DNA from: Peptococcaceae bacterium BRH_c8a
GTDB taxonomy: Bacteria > Bacillota > Desulfotomaculia > Desulfotomaculales > Desulfallaceae
Direction: 5' to 3'
Length of the DNA: 64,000 nucleotides
Assembly: GCA_000961575.1 (NCBI GenBank)
Contig: LADP01000046.1
Coordinates: forward strand, 62,001-126,000
A model generated the notes under the pieces. It was not told the DNA's origin, made no database searches, and saw only the letters and a list, made by a program, of their open reading frames with translations. Position 1 is the stretch's first letter. Each line of letters starts with the position of its first letter. Shown in pieces: positions 39,870-48,639 of the stretch. The position numbers were made by a program, and so were the translations under genes.

Positions 39870-39937
39870 GGTGCGGCGGGATTAGTGAATCATCGGTAAG
39901 CAAAATACTGAAAGTTTAGGTTGGGCGTTTAGGCGGG

Positions 39938-39978
39938 CGGTTCAAGGGGGTGGTTCAAGTTGAACCGCCCCTTGACAC
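39938..39978. repeat. GTTCAAGGGGGTGG / CTTGACACG hairpin
   Basis: GGTTCAAGGGGGTGG...CCGCCCCTTGACAC, an imperfect inverted repeat of the same class. It ends two bases before the stop codon of the transketolase C-terminal gene. With 39839-39869 it is the only recognisable content of 39693-39979. Confidence 0.7.
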
Positions 39979-39979
39979 G

Positions 39980-40918
39980 TTATTTTACTTTTAGGACTTC
40001 ATGGATGGCTAGGGTGATGTCGGCAGGGGTTAGGCCGTATTTTTCCAGCAGTGCGGCGGGTTTGCCGGATTCGCCGAAGGTGTCCTGCACGCCTACCCGG
40101 CGCATGGGCACGGGGTGGTTTTCGGCCAGCGCCTCGGCTATCGCGCCGCCCAGGCCGCCGATGATGCTGTGTTCTTCGGCGGTGACCACCGCGCCGGTGG
40201 CTTTGGCTGCTTCCACTACCGCCTGCACATCCAGGGGTTTGATGGTATGTACGTCCAGCACCCGCACTGAAATGCCTTCACCGGCCAATTTCTCCGCGGC
40301 TTCCAGGGCTGCGGTGACCATAATCCCGCAGGCGATGACGGTAACGTCTTTGCCTTCCCGCAGGGTTACTGCCCGGCCGGTCTCAAACCGGAAATTTTCA
40401 TCGTGCAGCACCGGCACCCCGGAACGGCCCAGCCTGATGTAGACAGGCCCGTCCATTTCGGCCGCTGCCATAATCGCCGCCCTGGTTTCTACGGCGTCGG
40501 CGGGTACGATGACTGTCATGTTGGGCAGCACCCGCATCAGGGCGATGTCCTCAACCATTTGGTGGGAGGCGCCGTCTTCGCCTACGGTGATGCCGGCGTG
40601 AGTGGCGGCGATTTTAACGTTTAATTTGGGGTAGGCAATGCTGTTGCGGATTTGGTCGTATACCCGCCCGGTGGCAAACACGGCGAATGAACTGGCAAAC
40701 GGTATCTTGCCCGCTGCGGCCAGCCCGGCGGCGGTACCCATGACGTTTTGCTCGGCAATGCCCATATCGAAAAACCGCTCCGGAAATTCTTTGCCGAAGT
40801 CAGCCGTCTTGGTTGATTTGGCCAGGTCGGCGTCCAGCACGACTACGTTTGGATTCTGCCGGCCTAACTCCACCAGCGCCGCACCGTAGGCCTCCCGGGT
40901 GGCAATTTTTTTGCTCAT
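39980..40918 (-). CDS. Transketolase, C-terminal subunit
   Basis: About 313 aa. Carries the pyrimidine-binding half of the split transketolase (GIAEQNVMGTAAGLAAAGKIPFASSFAVF, THAGITVGEDGASHQ) and the C-terminal transketolase domain (VIACGIMVTAALEAAEKL, VLDVHTIKPLD). ATG at 40918 (MSKKIATREAYG) has AGGAGG nine bases upstream. It works with the N-terminal subunit encoded about 500 bp upstream to transfer two-carbon ketol units in the pentose phosphate pathway. Copy D of the intergenic element has separated the two genes. Confidence 0.93.
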   Translation of the reverse strand: MSKKIATREAYGAALVELGRQNPNVVVLDADLAKSTKTADFGKEFPERFFDMGIAEQNVMGTAAGLAAAGKIPFASSFAVFATGRVYDQIRNSIAYPKLNVKIAATHAGITVGEDGASHQMVEDIALMRVLPNMTVIVPADAVETRAAIMAAAEMDGPVYIRLGRSGVPVLHDENFRFETGRAVTLREGKDVTVIACGIMVTAALEAAEKLAGEGISVRVLDVHTIKPLDVQAVVEAAKATGAVVTAEEHSIIGGLGGAIAEALAENHPVPMRRVGVQDTFGESGKPAALLEKYGLTPADITLAIHEVLKVK

Positions 40919-40962
40919 AATCTTCAACCTCCTGGTTAGTACTCTGGAACAAAACTTAATTG

Positions 40963-40993
40963 CTGTCATCCTGAGCGTTAGCGAAGGATCTTA
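40963..40993. repeat. GTCATCCTGAGC...GAAGGATCTT repeat
   Basis: CTGTCATCCTGAGCGTTAGCGAAGGATCTTA unit directly upstream of the tkt C-subunit gene. Confidence 0.8.
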
Positions 40994-41070
40994 GATGACT
41001 TAAATTAGATGACTTAAATCAGATGACTTAAAAAGGATGTTTTTCAGCGCGGAACCCACTTAAACTAGCC

Positions 41071-41350
41071 GGAATACTTTTAATGTTGGTTTTAGTGGAC
41101 GCGGCGCTCCGGTGATATCGCTCCGCTCTCTCTTGCAATTCTTATTGTTGTGATCGGAGCGGGTTATTGTTACCGCATGGCACAAACTGCTTAACCGTTT
41201 GGCTACGCCCTAAGCAGCCATGAATTCGGGGCTATGACGGGCTAATCAACGCATCCAGGTGCTCGTTCGCTCCGGATATCACCGGATCGCCGCGAAGGCT
41301 GGCTTTTCATATTCTGATGGCGCCCGTTTGGCAGCATGAGCGTCTATGCA
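41071..41350 (+). repeat. 230-290 bp intergenic element, copy D
   Basis: GGAATACTTTTAATGTTGG at the left, GCGCTCCGGTGATATC arm, conserved middle, GATATCACCGGATCG arm and GAGCGTCTATG at the right. It fills most of the 497-bp gap between the two transketolase subunit genes. 41371-41405 is a one-sided heptad array (CTGACTCCTGACTCCT). Confidence 0.9.
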
Positions 41351-41415
41351 ACGATAACCCTACTTTAATTCTGACTTTTATTCTGACTCCTGACTCCTGA
41401 CTCCTCGTGTACCTG

Positions 41416-42264
41416 CTAAGGCAACGAACAGCCCGGCTCGCCTTCCATTTCTTTCAGTGCCTGCTCTACCTGTTCGGGATTGGGAGCGGTGCCGTGCCAG
41501 CTCGCCTGGTGCTCCATGAAGGAACAGCCTTTGCCCTTGGTGGTGCGGGCTACGATCATCGAGGGCTTGCCTTTAACTTCCCGGGCCCGGGCTACCGCAG
41601 CCAGGATGGCAGCCATGTCGTGCCCGTCAATTTCCTGCACCTCCCAGCCGAAGGCGCGCCACTTATCGGCCACCGGCTCGGGCGACATAACTTCCGTGAC
41701 CGGCCCGTCTATTTGCAGGCCGTTGTAATCCAGGAAAGCAATCACGTGATCCAGCTTGTAGTGCGCCGCAGCCATCGCGGCTTCCCATACCTGGCCTTCT
41801 TGAATTTCACCATCACCCAGCACCACGAATACGCGGTAATCCCGGCCGTCCAGCCTACCGGCCAGGGCCATGCCGTTGGCAGCCGAGAGCCCCTGCCCCA
41901 GCGAACCGGTGGACATATCCACCCCGGGCACTTTGCGCATGTCAGGGTGCCCCTGCAGCGGGCTGCCTATTTGCCGCAGCGACGGCAGGCTGGCCACCGG
42001 GAAGTAACCCCGTTCCGCCAGAGCGGCGTACAGCACCGGCGCGGCATGGCCCTTGGACAGCACAAACCGATCCCGTTCGGGCCAGTCAGTGCGCCGGGGG
42101 TCAATGTTCATAACCTCAAAATACAGAGCGGTTACGATATCGGCCGCTGAAAGGGAGCCGCCCGGGTGCCCCGATCCCGCCGTACCCACCATAGTAATAA
42201 TGTGCCGTCTAACCTGCCGGGCTTTCTCTCTAAGCTGTTCCATTTTTTCATCTGAAGCTACCAT
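41416..42264 (-). CDS. Transketolase, N-terminal subunit
   Basis: About 282 aa, the thiamin-diphosphate pyrophosphate-binding half. GSGHPGGSLSAADIVTALYF, DRFVLSKGHAAPVLYAALAERG, STGSLGQGLSAANGMA and GDGEIQEGQVWEAAMAA (Mg/TPP motif GDG...) are all present. GGAGG ten bases before ATG 42264 decides the start. Pairs with the C-terminal subunit to make one enzyme. Confidence 0.93.
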   Translation of the reverse strand: MVASDEKMEQLREKARQVRRHIITMVGTAGSGHPGGSLSAADIVTALYFEVMNIDPRRTDWPERDRFVLSKGHAAPVLYAALAERGYFPVASLPSLRQIGSPLQGHPDMRKVPGVDMSTGSLGQGLSAANGMALAGRLDGRDYRVFVVLGDGEIQEGQVWEAAMAAAHYKLDHVIAFLDYNGLQIDGPVTEVMSPEPVADKWRAFGWEVQEIDGHDMAAILAAVARAREVKGKPSMIVARTTKGKGCSFMEHQASWHGTAPNPEQVEQALKEMEGEPGCSLP

Positions 42265-42320
42265 CAAAGCACAACCTCCATTCATTAAGGCATTCCTCGG
42301 CATTTCGTATATTTTAGCTA

Positions 42321-43166
42321 CTATTTTTCCATCCTTTTAAAACCCTCACCCAACACTTCCCGCACATCGGCCAGGATGACAAATGCACCGGGATCGGTCT
42401 CGTAAACTATTTCCTTCAGCCTGCTTACTTCGGCCCGGTTCACCACCGTCAGCAGCACTTCCCGGTCATTGCCGGTATACAGCCCGCGCCCCTGTAAAGC
42501 CGTCGCTCCGCGGCCCAACTCACGCAATATTTTGCCGGCGATAATGTCGATCCGGCTGGAAATAACAAAAAACGCCTTAGCGTAACTAAACCCTTCCTGC
42601 ACCAGGTCAATTACCCAGGCCGTCACAAAAATAGTAATCAGCGCGTACAGCATCAGTTCCCAAGACTGGAACACGAACCCCGCCACCAGCACCACTGCGG
42701 CATCCACCATAAACAACAGTTGGCCGATATTCACACCGGTATAAGTGCGCAGCACCGCCGCCGCCAGATCGGTACCGCCGGTGGTGCCCCGGAAGCGGAA
42801 AACCAGTCCCAAACCCAGCCCCACCAACAAGCCTCCGAAAAGGCCGGCCAACAACAGATCCTGGGTAGGCACCGGCAAGAAAGGGGCCAGGGAATCCACT
42901 ACCAGCGACAGGCTAAGCGTGCCGTACAGCGACCGAAAGCCGAAAGTCAGTCCCAACCGGTAAATGCCCATCGCAAAAAGAGGGACGTTTAAGGCCAGCA
43001 TTGTCAAACCCACCGGCGAACCAATGACGTGGTGCAAAATAATGGCCAGGCCGCTGACGCCTCCGGCCGCAATTTTGTTGGGAATCAAAAATAGATTCAG
43101 TCCCAGGGCGGTGAGCACCACACCAATGGTAACCCAAATAAACTCCCAAAATTTTTTAAAAAACAT
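42321..43166 (-). CDS. YitT family membrane protein (DUF161 + DUF2179)
   Basis: About 281 aa. Five or six transmembrane helices; the N-terminal part has GVVLTALGLNLFLIPNKIAAGGVSGLAIILHH, and the DUF161-type repeat GLGLVFRFRGTTGGTDLAAAVL is characteristic. A C-terminal soluble DUF2179 domain (about residues 205-275, GRGLYTGNDREVLLTVVNRAEVSRLKEIV) is typical of the family. Function is unknown. ATG 43166 is chosen because GGGGAT precedes it. Confidence 0.85.
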   Translation of the reverse strand: MFFKKFWEFIWVTIGVVLTALGLNLFLIPNKIAAGGVSGLAIILHHVIGSPVGLTMLALNVPLFAMGIYRLGLTFGFRSLYGTLSLSLVVDSLAPFLPVPTQDLLLAGLFGGLLVGLGLGLVFRFRGTTGGTDLAAAVLRTYTGVNIGQLLFMVDAAVVLVAGFVFQSWELMLYALITIFVTAWVIDLVQEGFSYAKAFFVISSRIDIIAGKILRELGRGATALQGRGLYTGNDREVLLTVVNRAEVSRLKEIVYETDPGAFVILADVREVLGEGFKRMEK

Positions 43167-43505
43167 GGCATATCCCCGCATCGGCAGCAGTATGCCATTA
43201 GCTTATCCCGGCCACCTTAACATATTCCGCCGGTTACACTGCTATTAACACGCTGTCAACAAGCTTTCGACATGACAAGCCAATATATTCTTGCTAAGTG
43301 TGGTAAATCCTGCCCGTTTGTCGAAAATTTACACGCATTGTGCCTCTTAGGCAGGCCCTAAATACCTAAAATAGCGATGTAACTAGCTTATTTAAATAAA
43401 ATAAACGCAAAAAATATATAAATCTCTATAAATGAATATACAAAAATTTAGTTTTTTAGTAGAATAATCATATTAAATAGCCAAGATACCTAAAGGTGGT
43501 TAATT
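43167..43505. other. AT-rich intergenic region upstream of the GGDEF-EAL gene
   Basis: No gene, and no repeat family of the window is present. It should contain the divergent promoters of the YitT gene and the signalling gene. I looked for a c-di-GMP (GEMM) riboswitch core and did not see one. Confidence 0.5.
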
Positions 43506-46500
43506 ATGTATCATACCAAGCTCCGGCGCATCACCCTGATTATTATCCTCCTTTTGGTTTTCATCACTGCCCTCTTTGCGCTAGGGGGTTACAAAAATTT
43601 CATCTATCAACGGGAAAATATGAAAAAGGAAATCCGGCAAGAACTGAGCGCTATGTCCGGGCTAAAAATAGACCAAATAACCAAGTGGCGTAAAGAGCGT
43701 CTGGGGGACGCGGGGGCAATTCAAGAAAACCCGTTTGTTAACCGCAGCATAGTACAATTTCTGGCAGACCCCACTAACCAGTCCCTCAAGAGTGAAGTAA
43801 TAACGTGGCTGATATCCTTGCGAGAACGCAATGATTACCAGGATGTTTTAATTTTTGACAGCAACGGAAACCCGAAACTATCCACGATAAGCATAACCCA
43901 GACAATCGGACCGCAAACGAAAGCGTTGGTCTTGGAGACCATTAAATCAGGTAAACCTCTTTTTTCAGACTTCTATAAAGGGGCCAACGGCCAGCCCCGC
44001 CTCAGCCTGCTGGTGCCCCTATCCGACCCGGGCGACAGCGAGGCATCCCCCGCGGCAGTTGCCCTGCTGCGTATCAACCCCTATATGCTCTATCCAATTA
44101 TCCAATATTGGCCTACCGCCTACCGCACCGCGGAAAGTTACCTGGTCAGACGTGAAGGTAAAGAAGCACTTTATATTAGCGATCTTCGCCATCGTGCCAA
44201 CAGTGCCCTCAATCTCAGATTCTCGTCGGATGATAACCAACTGACCGCCCAGACAGTGGCTCAAAGCAGACAGGGCATATTTGAAGGCCTGGACTACCGG
44301 GGTGAACAAGTGCTGGCGGCAGTGGGGCGCATCCCCGGTTCCCAGTGGTGTCTGGTGGCCACGATTGATACCCGCGAAATTTACGCGCCCGTCCATCAGC
44401 GTGCCTGGCAGACCACCAGCATAGTAGGGCTATTGGTCTTAGCGGTTGCTTTCTTGATTACTTTTTTCTGGCGGCGCCAAGTCACCCACTTCTATAAAAA
44501 GCAATATGAAGCAGAGCTGGAGCGGTACGCCCTGCTGCAGCATTATGAGTATTTGACCAAATACGCCAATGACATCATCATCCTGGTGGGCGACCGGGGG
44601 AACATCTTTGAAGTTAACGAGCGGGCCGTAGTTACATACGGGTTTACTCGTGAGGAATTACTGAGCATGAAACTGAAAGATCTGCAGACGCCGGAAACCA
44701 GGCCTGCCATAGATGAACTTTATCAGTCAATCAGGCAAAAGAGCGGCATCATATATGAAACCATGCACATCAGGAAGGATGGCACCGTGTTACCCGTCGA
44801 AGCCAGCGCCCGGCTTATTGCGATTGAGGATCAGCAATATTTCCAGGCCATTATCCGGGACATCACCGAACGCAAAAATGCTGAAAAAGCACTGCATGAA
44901 AGCCAGCGCATCCTTGCTATGCTAATGAGCAACCTGCCCGGTATGGCTTACCGCTGTGCCAACGACCAGGACTGGAGCATGGAGTACGTCAGCCAGGGCT
45001 GCCTGGATTTAACCGGTTACCAGCCCGAGGAAATGGTACAAAACCGGAAAGTATCACTGGGGCAGTTGATTCACCCCGAGGACAGGAATTATGTTTTCGG
45101 TTCGGTACAACAAGCGATTGAAGAAGGCCGCCACTACCGGATGGAATACCGCATTACCACTGCCGGGGGGCAGATTAAGTGGGTTTGGGAACAAGGCCGG
45201 GGTGTATATTCCGATCAGGGAGAACTGCTGGCCCTGGAGGGCTTTATCACTGACATCACCGAACAAAAGCTGGCTCGGGAAGAACTGGCCCGGGAAAAGG
45301 AACAGCTAGCCGTCACCCTGGCCAGCATCGGTGACGCCGTTATCTCGGTGGACAACTCCGGGCGGGTAAGCCTAATTAACCCGGTGGCCGAATCCTTGAC
45401 CGGTTGGGACAAGGATGACGCCATCGGCCGGCCGTTAATGGAAATATTCAATATTGTCAATGAAACCAGCCGCTTGCCGGTGGAAAACCCGGTAGACCGG
45501 GTCTTTAAGCACGGGAGAATTGTAGGCCTGGCCAACCACACCGCGTTAATCGCCCGTGACGGCACCGAGCGTTCCATAGCGGACAGCGCGGCCCCCATCC
45601 GGGACAAAGACGGGACCATCCTGGGCGTCATCTTGGTGTTTAGAGACGTAACCGATGACCGGCAGAAGGAAGCAGTCATTCAGCAAAGTGAAACCCGGCT
45701 GCGCCATATTACAGATAACATGCTGGACATAATCATCCAGGCCGACGTCAACGGGATACTTAAATACGCCAGTCCGTCCCACCAGTACGTGCTGGGATAT
45801 AGTCCAGAAGACCTATTGGGATGCCCGTTATTTGACTTTATTCATCCCGAAGACCTGGCTACCGTAAAATTGGCCTTTCAAGACACGGTTAAACTATCGA
45901 CGGCGAGCAGGTTCGAATACCGCTGCCGGAATGCCAATAACAACTACCTGTGGCTGGAATCAGTTTGCAACCCGCTGCGCAGCCCGGCCGGTGCCGTTAC
46001 CGGGGTTATCTTCGGCACCCGCGATATCACCGAGCGTAAGCAGGCCGAGGAGAGCCTGCAGTATCTGGCCATGCACGACCCCCTGACCAACATCCCCAAC
46101 CGCTACCTGTTGGAAGAAATGCTTCAGCAGGCGGTGGAACGGGCCAAGCGAGGTGTCCACAGCGCCTTCCTGTTTATCGACCTGGACAACTTCAAAATGG
46201 TGAACGACACCTACGGCCATGTGGTGGGCGATGAACTGCTGGTCGCCGTGGCTCGCACTTTGAAAAACAACCTGCGGTCAGCAGATTTCGTGGCCCGGTT
46301 CGGGGGTGACGAATTTGCCGTGCTGGTCGAAGGTGTAACTCTTGAGCAGGCTGAGATAGTGGCTGAAAAACTACGCCATGTTACAGACCAGAATGAAATG
46401 ATGCTGGGTACCTACGGCGTAAAGTTTACATTAACCATCAGCATCGGCATGATTATGGTGGACGGCACCGCGGATTCCAGGAAACTGCTGGCTTTAGTGG

Positions 46501-47342
46501 ATAATGCCCTGTACACTGCCAAGGAGCGGGGCCGTAACCGGGTAGTACTGGCTCAGCCCGACGAGGATATCGCCGAGGCGCTGTCCAAGACCAACCAAAC
46601 GGTGGGTCTAATCCGCAGCGCGCTGAAAGAGAACCGTTTCACGCTCTTTTTCCAGCCGGTGTTCAGTTTCACCACAGGCAAAATAATTCATTATGAGGCT
46701 CTTTTAAGGCTGCGCCGCGAAGACGGGGAAATTATATTGCCCGGCGGGTTCATTCCCGTGGCCGAACGTTTCGGGCTGATGGCCCAGTTGGATCGCTGGG
46801 TCATCGAGGCCGCCTTTAAAACCTTGCGGGAAAATCCCGACCTGAACCTGTTTATCAACCTTTCGGGCAACAGCCTGGGAGACGATACACTGCTTGACCT
46901 GGTGGAATCCCAAATCCGCAACAGCAGCACCAACCCCTCCCGTATCGGCTTTGAAATTACTGAAACGACGGCTGTCAAGGATCTAGCCCAGGCCGAAAGG
47001 TGGATCCAGCGGATTAAAGCGCTGGGGTGTAAGTTCGCCCTGGACGATTTCGGCATCGGCTTCTCGTCCTTCTCTTACCTGCGCACGCTGCCGGTGGATT
47101 ACCTGAAAATAGACGGTTCATTTGTCAAAAACATTGATTCAGACGACAATCACCGGGCTATTGTGCAGGCCATGAACTCGGTATCACACACGCTGGGTAA
47201 GAAAACAATTGCTGAATTTGTGGAGAACGAAAAAATCATGGGGATATTGAAGGAAATGGGTGTGGATTACGGGCAGGGTTACCACCTGGGCAAACCCGCC
47301 CCGGGGTTTGACCCTGCTTTGCATAAACGGTTGCTGCCCTGA
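43506..47342 (+). CDS. Membrane PAS-PAS-PAS-PAS-GGDEF-EAL cyclic-di-GMP signalling protein
   Basis: 1278 aa. TM helix about 7-25, an extracellular sensor region (about 26-305), a second TM helix about 306-326, then about four PAS/PAC units (starting near 350, 470, 600 and 730). The GGDEF domain has an intact motif GGDEF at 933-937, preceded by NDTYGHVVGDELLVAVA. The EAL domain has EAL at 1064-1066 (HYEALLRLRR) and later DDFGIGFSSFSYL, LKIDGSFVKNI and AEFVENEKI. Both synthesis and breakdown of c-di-GMP are possible from these motifs. The AAAGGTGG ribosome site is good. It is transcribed toward the corrinoid-protein gene. Confidence 0.93.
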   Translation: MYHTKLRRITLIIILLLVFITALFALGGYKNFIYQRENMKKEIRQELSAMSGLKIDQITKWRKERLGDAGAIQENPFVNRSIVQFLADPTNQSLKSEVITWLISLRERNDYQDVLIFDSNGNPKLSTISITQTIGPQTKALVLETIKSGKPLFSDFYKGANGQPRLSLLVPLSDPGDSEASPAAVALLRINPYMLYPIIQYWPTAYRTAESYLVRREGKEALYISDLRHRANSALNLRFSSDDNQLTAQTVAQSRQGIFEGLDYRGEQVLAAVGRIPGSQWCLVATIDTREIYAPVHQRAWQTTSIVGLLVLAVAFLITFFWRRQVTHFYKKQYEAELERYALLQHYEYLTKYANDIIILVGDRGNIFEVNERAVVTYGFTREELLSMKLKDLQTPETRPAIDELYQSIRQKSGIIYETMHIRKDGTVLPVEASARLIAIEDQQYFQAIIRDITERKNAEKALHESQRILAMLMSNLPGMAYRCANDQDWSMEYVSQGCLDLTGYQPEEMVQNRKVSLGQLIHPEDRNYVFGSVQQAIEEGRHYRMEYRITTAGGQIKWVWEQGRGVYSDQGELLALEGFITDITEQKLAREELAREKEQLAVTLASIGDAVISVDNSGRVSLINPVAESLTGWDKDDAIGRPLMEIFNIVNETSRLPVENPVDRVFKHGRIVGLANHTALIARDGTERSIADSAAPIRDKDGTILGVILVFRDVTDDRQKEAVIQQSETRLRHITDNMLDIIIQADVNGILKYASPSHQYVLGYSPEDLLGCPLFDFIHPEDLATVKLAFQDTVKLSTASRFEYRCRNANNNYLWLESVCNPLRSPAGAVTGVIFGTRDITERKQAEESLQYLAMHDPLTNIPNRYLLEEMLQQAVERAKRGVHSAFLFIDLDNFKMVNDTYGHVVGDELLVAVARTLKNNLRSADFVARFGGDEFAVLVEGVTLEQAEIVAEKLRHVTDQNEMMLGTYGVKFTLTISIGMIMVDGTADSRKLLALVDNALYTAKERGRNRVVLAQPDEDIAEALSKTNQTVGLIRSALKENRFTLFFQPVFSFTTGKIIHYEALLRLRREDGEIILPGGFIPVAERFGLMAQLDRWVIEAAFKTLRENPDLNLFINLSGNSLGDDTLLDLVESQIRNSSTNPSRIGFEITETTAVKDLAQAERWIQRIKALGCKFALDDFGIGFSSFSYLRTLPVDYLKIDGSFVKNIDSDDNHRAIVQAMNSVSHTLGKKTIAEFVENEKIMGILKEMGVDYGQGYHLGKPAPGFDPALHKRLLP

Positions 47343-47384
47343 TAGAATATAGGCCATCTTTAAACGCCTCTCTAAAAAAAGGGT

Positions 47385-47456
47385 AAAAAAAGGGGACAGG
47401 CTACTTTTTACCTTCTCTTACTTTCGCGCAAGAAAAAGTAGCCTGTCCCCTTTTTA
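47385..47456. repeat. GGGGACAGGCTAC palindrome between convergent genes
   Basis: Arms TAAAAAAAGGGGACAGGCTAC and GTAGCCTGTCCCCTTTTTA around a 22-base loop. It lies 43 bp past the GGDEF-EAL stop and 12 bp past the corrinoid-protein stop. With its flanking T/A runs it could terminate transcription from both sides. Confidence 0.85.
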
Positions 47457-47468
47457 CTTTGTTTGACT

Positions 47469-48101
47469 TTAGATTAACACCTGCTTGCACATGTCGGTGG
47501 CTACTACGGCATCGGAGGCGAAACCGTCGGCCCCGATTTCATCTGCGTATTCCGGAGTAACGGGGGCGCCGCCGATGAGGATCTTGACGCCGCTCCGCAG
47601 GTTCTCTTGATCCAGGGCGGTGATTACTGCTTTCATGACCGGCATGGTGGTGGTTAAAAGGGCCGACATGCCTACCACTTGCGGGTTGTGTTCTTTAACC
47701 GCCTGCACAAATTTATCCACCGGTACATCCACGCCCAAATCTACTACGTTGAAACCACTGCTTTCTAACATCATAATGACCAGGTTTTTGCCGATGTCGT
47801 GCAGATCGCCTTTAACGGTGCCGATAACCACTTTGCCGGAGGTGGGGATATTCTCGGCGGCCATCAGGGGCTTGACCAGTTCCACTCCGCCTTTCATGGC
47901 CTGGGCGGATCTCATCATTTCCGGCACAAACAAGTCGCCTTCTTTAAATCGTACTCCTACCTCGTTAATGCCCGGGATTAGGCCTTCGTTAATGATGGAC
48001 AGGGGATCATTGCCGGCATCGATTAGTTTTTGGGTTACTTCCTTAACTTTTTTAATGTCTCCCTTGATGACCACGTCGGACAGTTCCTGATAGTTGCTCA
48101 T
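47469..48101 (-). CDS. Corrinoid (B12)-binding methyl carrier protein, MtgC/MttC-like
   Basis: 210 aa. An N-terminal four-helix cap (about 1-85, NEGLIPGINEVGVRFKEGDLFVPEMMRSAQAM) precedes a Rossmann-like B12 domain with D-x-H-x-x-G at 99-104 (GDLHDIGKNLV; His101 the predicted lower axial cobalt ligand), then GADGFASDAVVA. Such proteins accept a methyl group from a substrate-specific methyltransferase (MttB family) and hand it to a tetrahydrofolate methyltransferase. Partner candidates are the two MttB genes 0.5-3.5 kb upstream and the methyltransferase at 59338-60138. AGGAGGG precedes the ATG. Confidence 0.93.
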   Translation of the reverse strand: MSNYQELSDVVIKGDIKKVKEVTQKLIDAGNDPLSIINEGLIPGINEVGVRFKEGDLFVPEMMRSAQAMKGGVELVKPLMAAENIPTSGKVVIGTVKGDLHDIGKNLVIMMLESSGFNVVDLGVDVPVDKFVQAVKEHNPQVVGMSALLTTTMPVMKAVITALDQENLRSGVKILIGGAPVTPEYADEIGADGFASDAVVATDMCKQVLI

Positions 48102-48150
48102 TGTATTCCCTCCTAAATGTAGATTCTATCCATAAAATATACTTTACAAT

Positions 48151-48182
48151 TGTCATCCTGAGCGTTAGCGAAGGATCTTGAT
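48151..48182. repeat. GTCATCCTGAGC...GAAGGATCTT repeat
   Basis: TGTCATCCTGAGCGTTAGCGAAGGATCTTGA unit, just upstream of the corrinoid-protein gene. Confidence 0.8.
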
Positions 48183-48192
48183 TCCAGGCTTT

Positions 48193-48257
48193 GGTGCCAG
48201 GTGTTGCAAGTTGAAAGCTGCAAAATACGCAACTTTCAACTTGCAACACCTGGCACC
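48193..48257. repeat. GGTGCCAGGTGTTGCAAG palindrome
   Basis: Perfect 25-bp arms with a 15-base loop; same family as 3503-3578. It is abutted by element copy E. Confidence 0.9.
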
Positions 48258-48262
48258 TTACC

Positions 48263-48540
48263 ATTAAAGTTGGTCGGATTTGGCGCTCCGGTGATATCGC
48301 TCCGCTCTCTCTTGCAATTCTACTTGTTGTGGTTGGCCATGTTTGTGGTGCCCGCGTTCGGCAAACTGCTTACCCGTACTGTACGCCCTTAATAGCCATG
48401 AATTCGGGGCTATGACGGGCTAAACAACGCAATCAGGTGCACCGTTCGCTCCGGATATCACCGGATCGCCGCGGAAGCTTGGTTTTTCATCCTTCTGATG
48501 GTGGCGCGGCAGTGGCACGTGGTCTATCCAGAAAGTATAC
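48263..48540 (+). repeat. 230-290 bp intergenic element, copy E (diverged)
   Basis: AAAGTTGGTCGGATTTGGCGCTCCGGTGATATC at the left (diverged 5' part), a shuffled middle, GATATCACCGGATCGCCGCGG and finally GTCTATCCAGAAAGTATAC. It separates the corrinoid-protein gene from the MttB pair. Confidence 0.85.
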
Positions 48541-48548
48541 TTTGCTAT

Positions 48549-48634
48549 TGTCATCCTGAGCGTGAGCGAAGGATCTAGATTCTTCACTACGTTCAGAATG
48601 ACGATCTAAAAATGTCCTCCTGACTCCTGACTCC
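48549..48634. repeat. Inverted GTCATCCTGAGC pair and heptads
   Basis: 48549-48603: GTCATCCTGAGCGTGAGCGAAGGATCT facing AGATTCTTC...GTTCAGAATGAC. 48616-48634: CTCCTGACTCCTGACTCCT. Directly at the mttB-like stop. Confidence 0.78.
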
Positions 48635-48639
48635 TTTTT

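Noticed and set aside
43167-43505. c-di-GMP riboswitch upstream of the GGDEF-EAL gene
   Set aside because: I looked for the GEMM core and paired stems and did not find them; only AT-rich sequence is visible.
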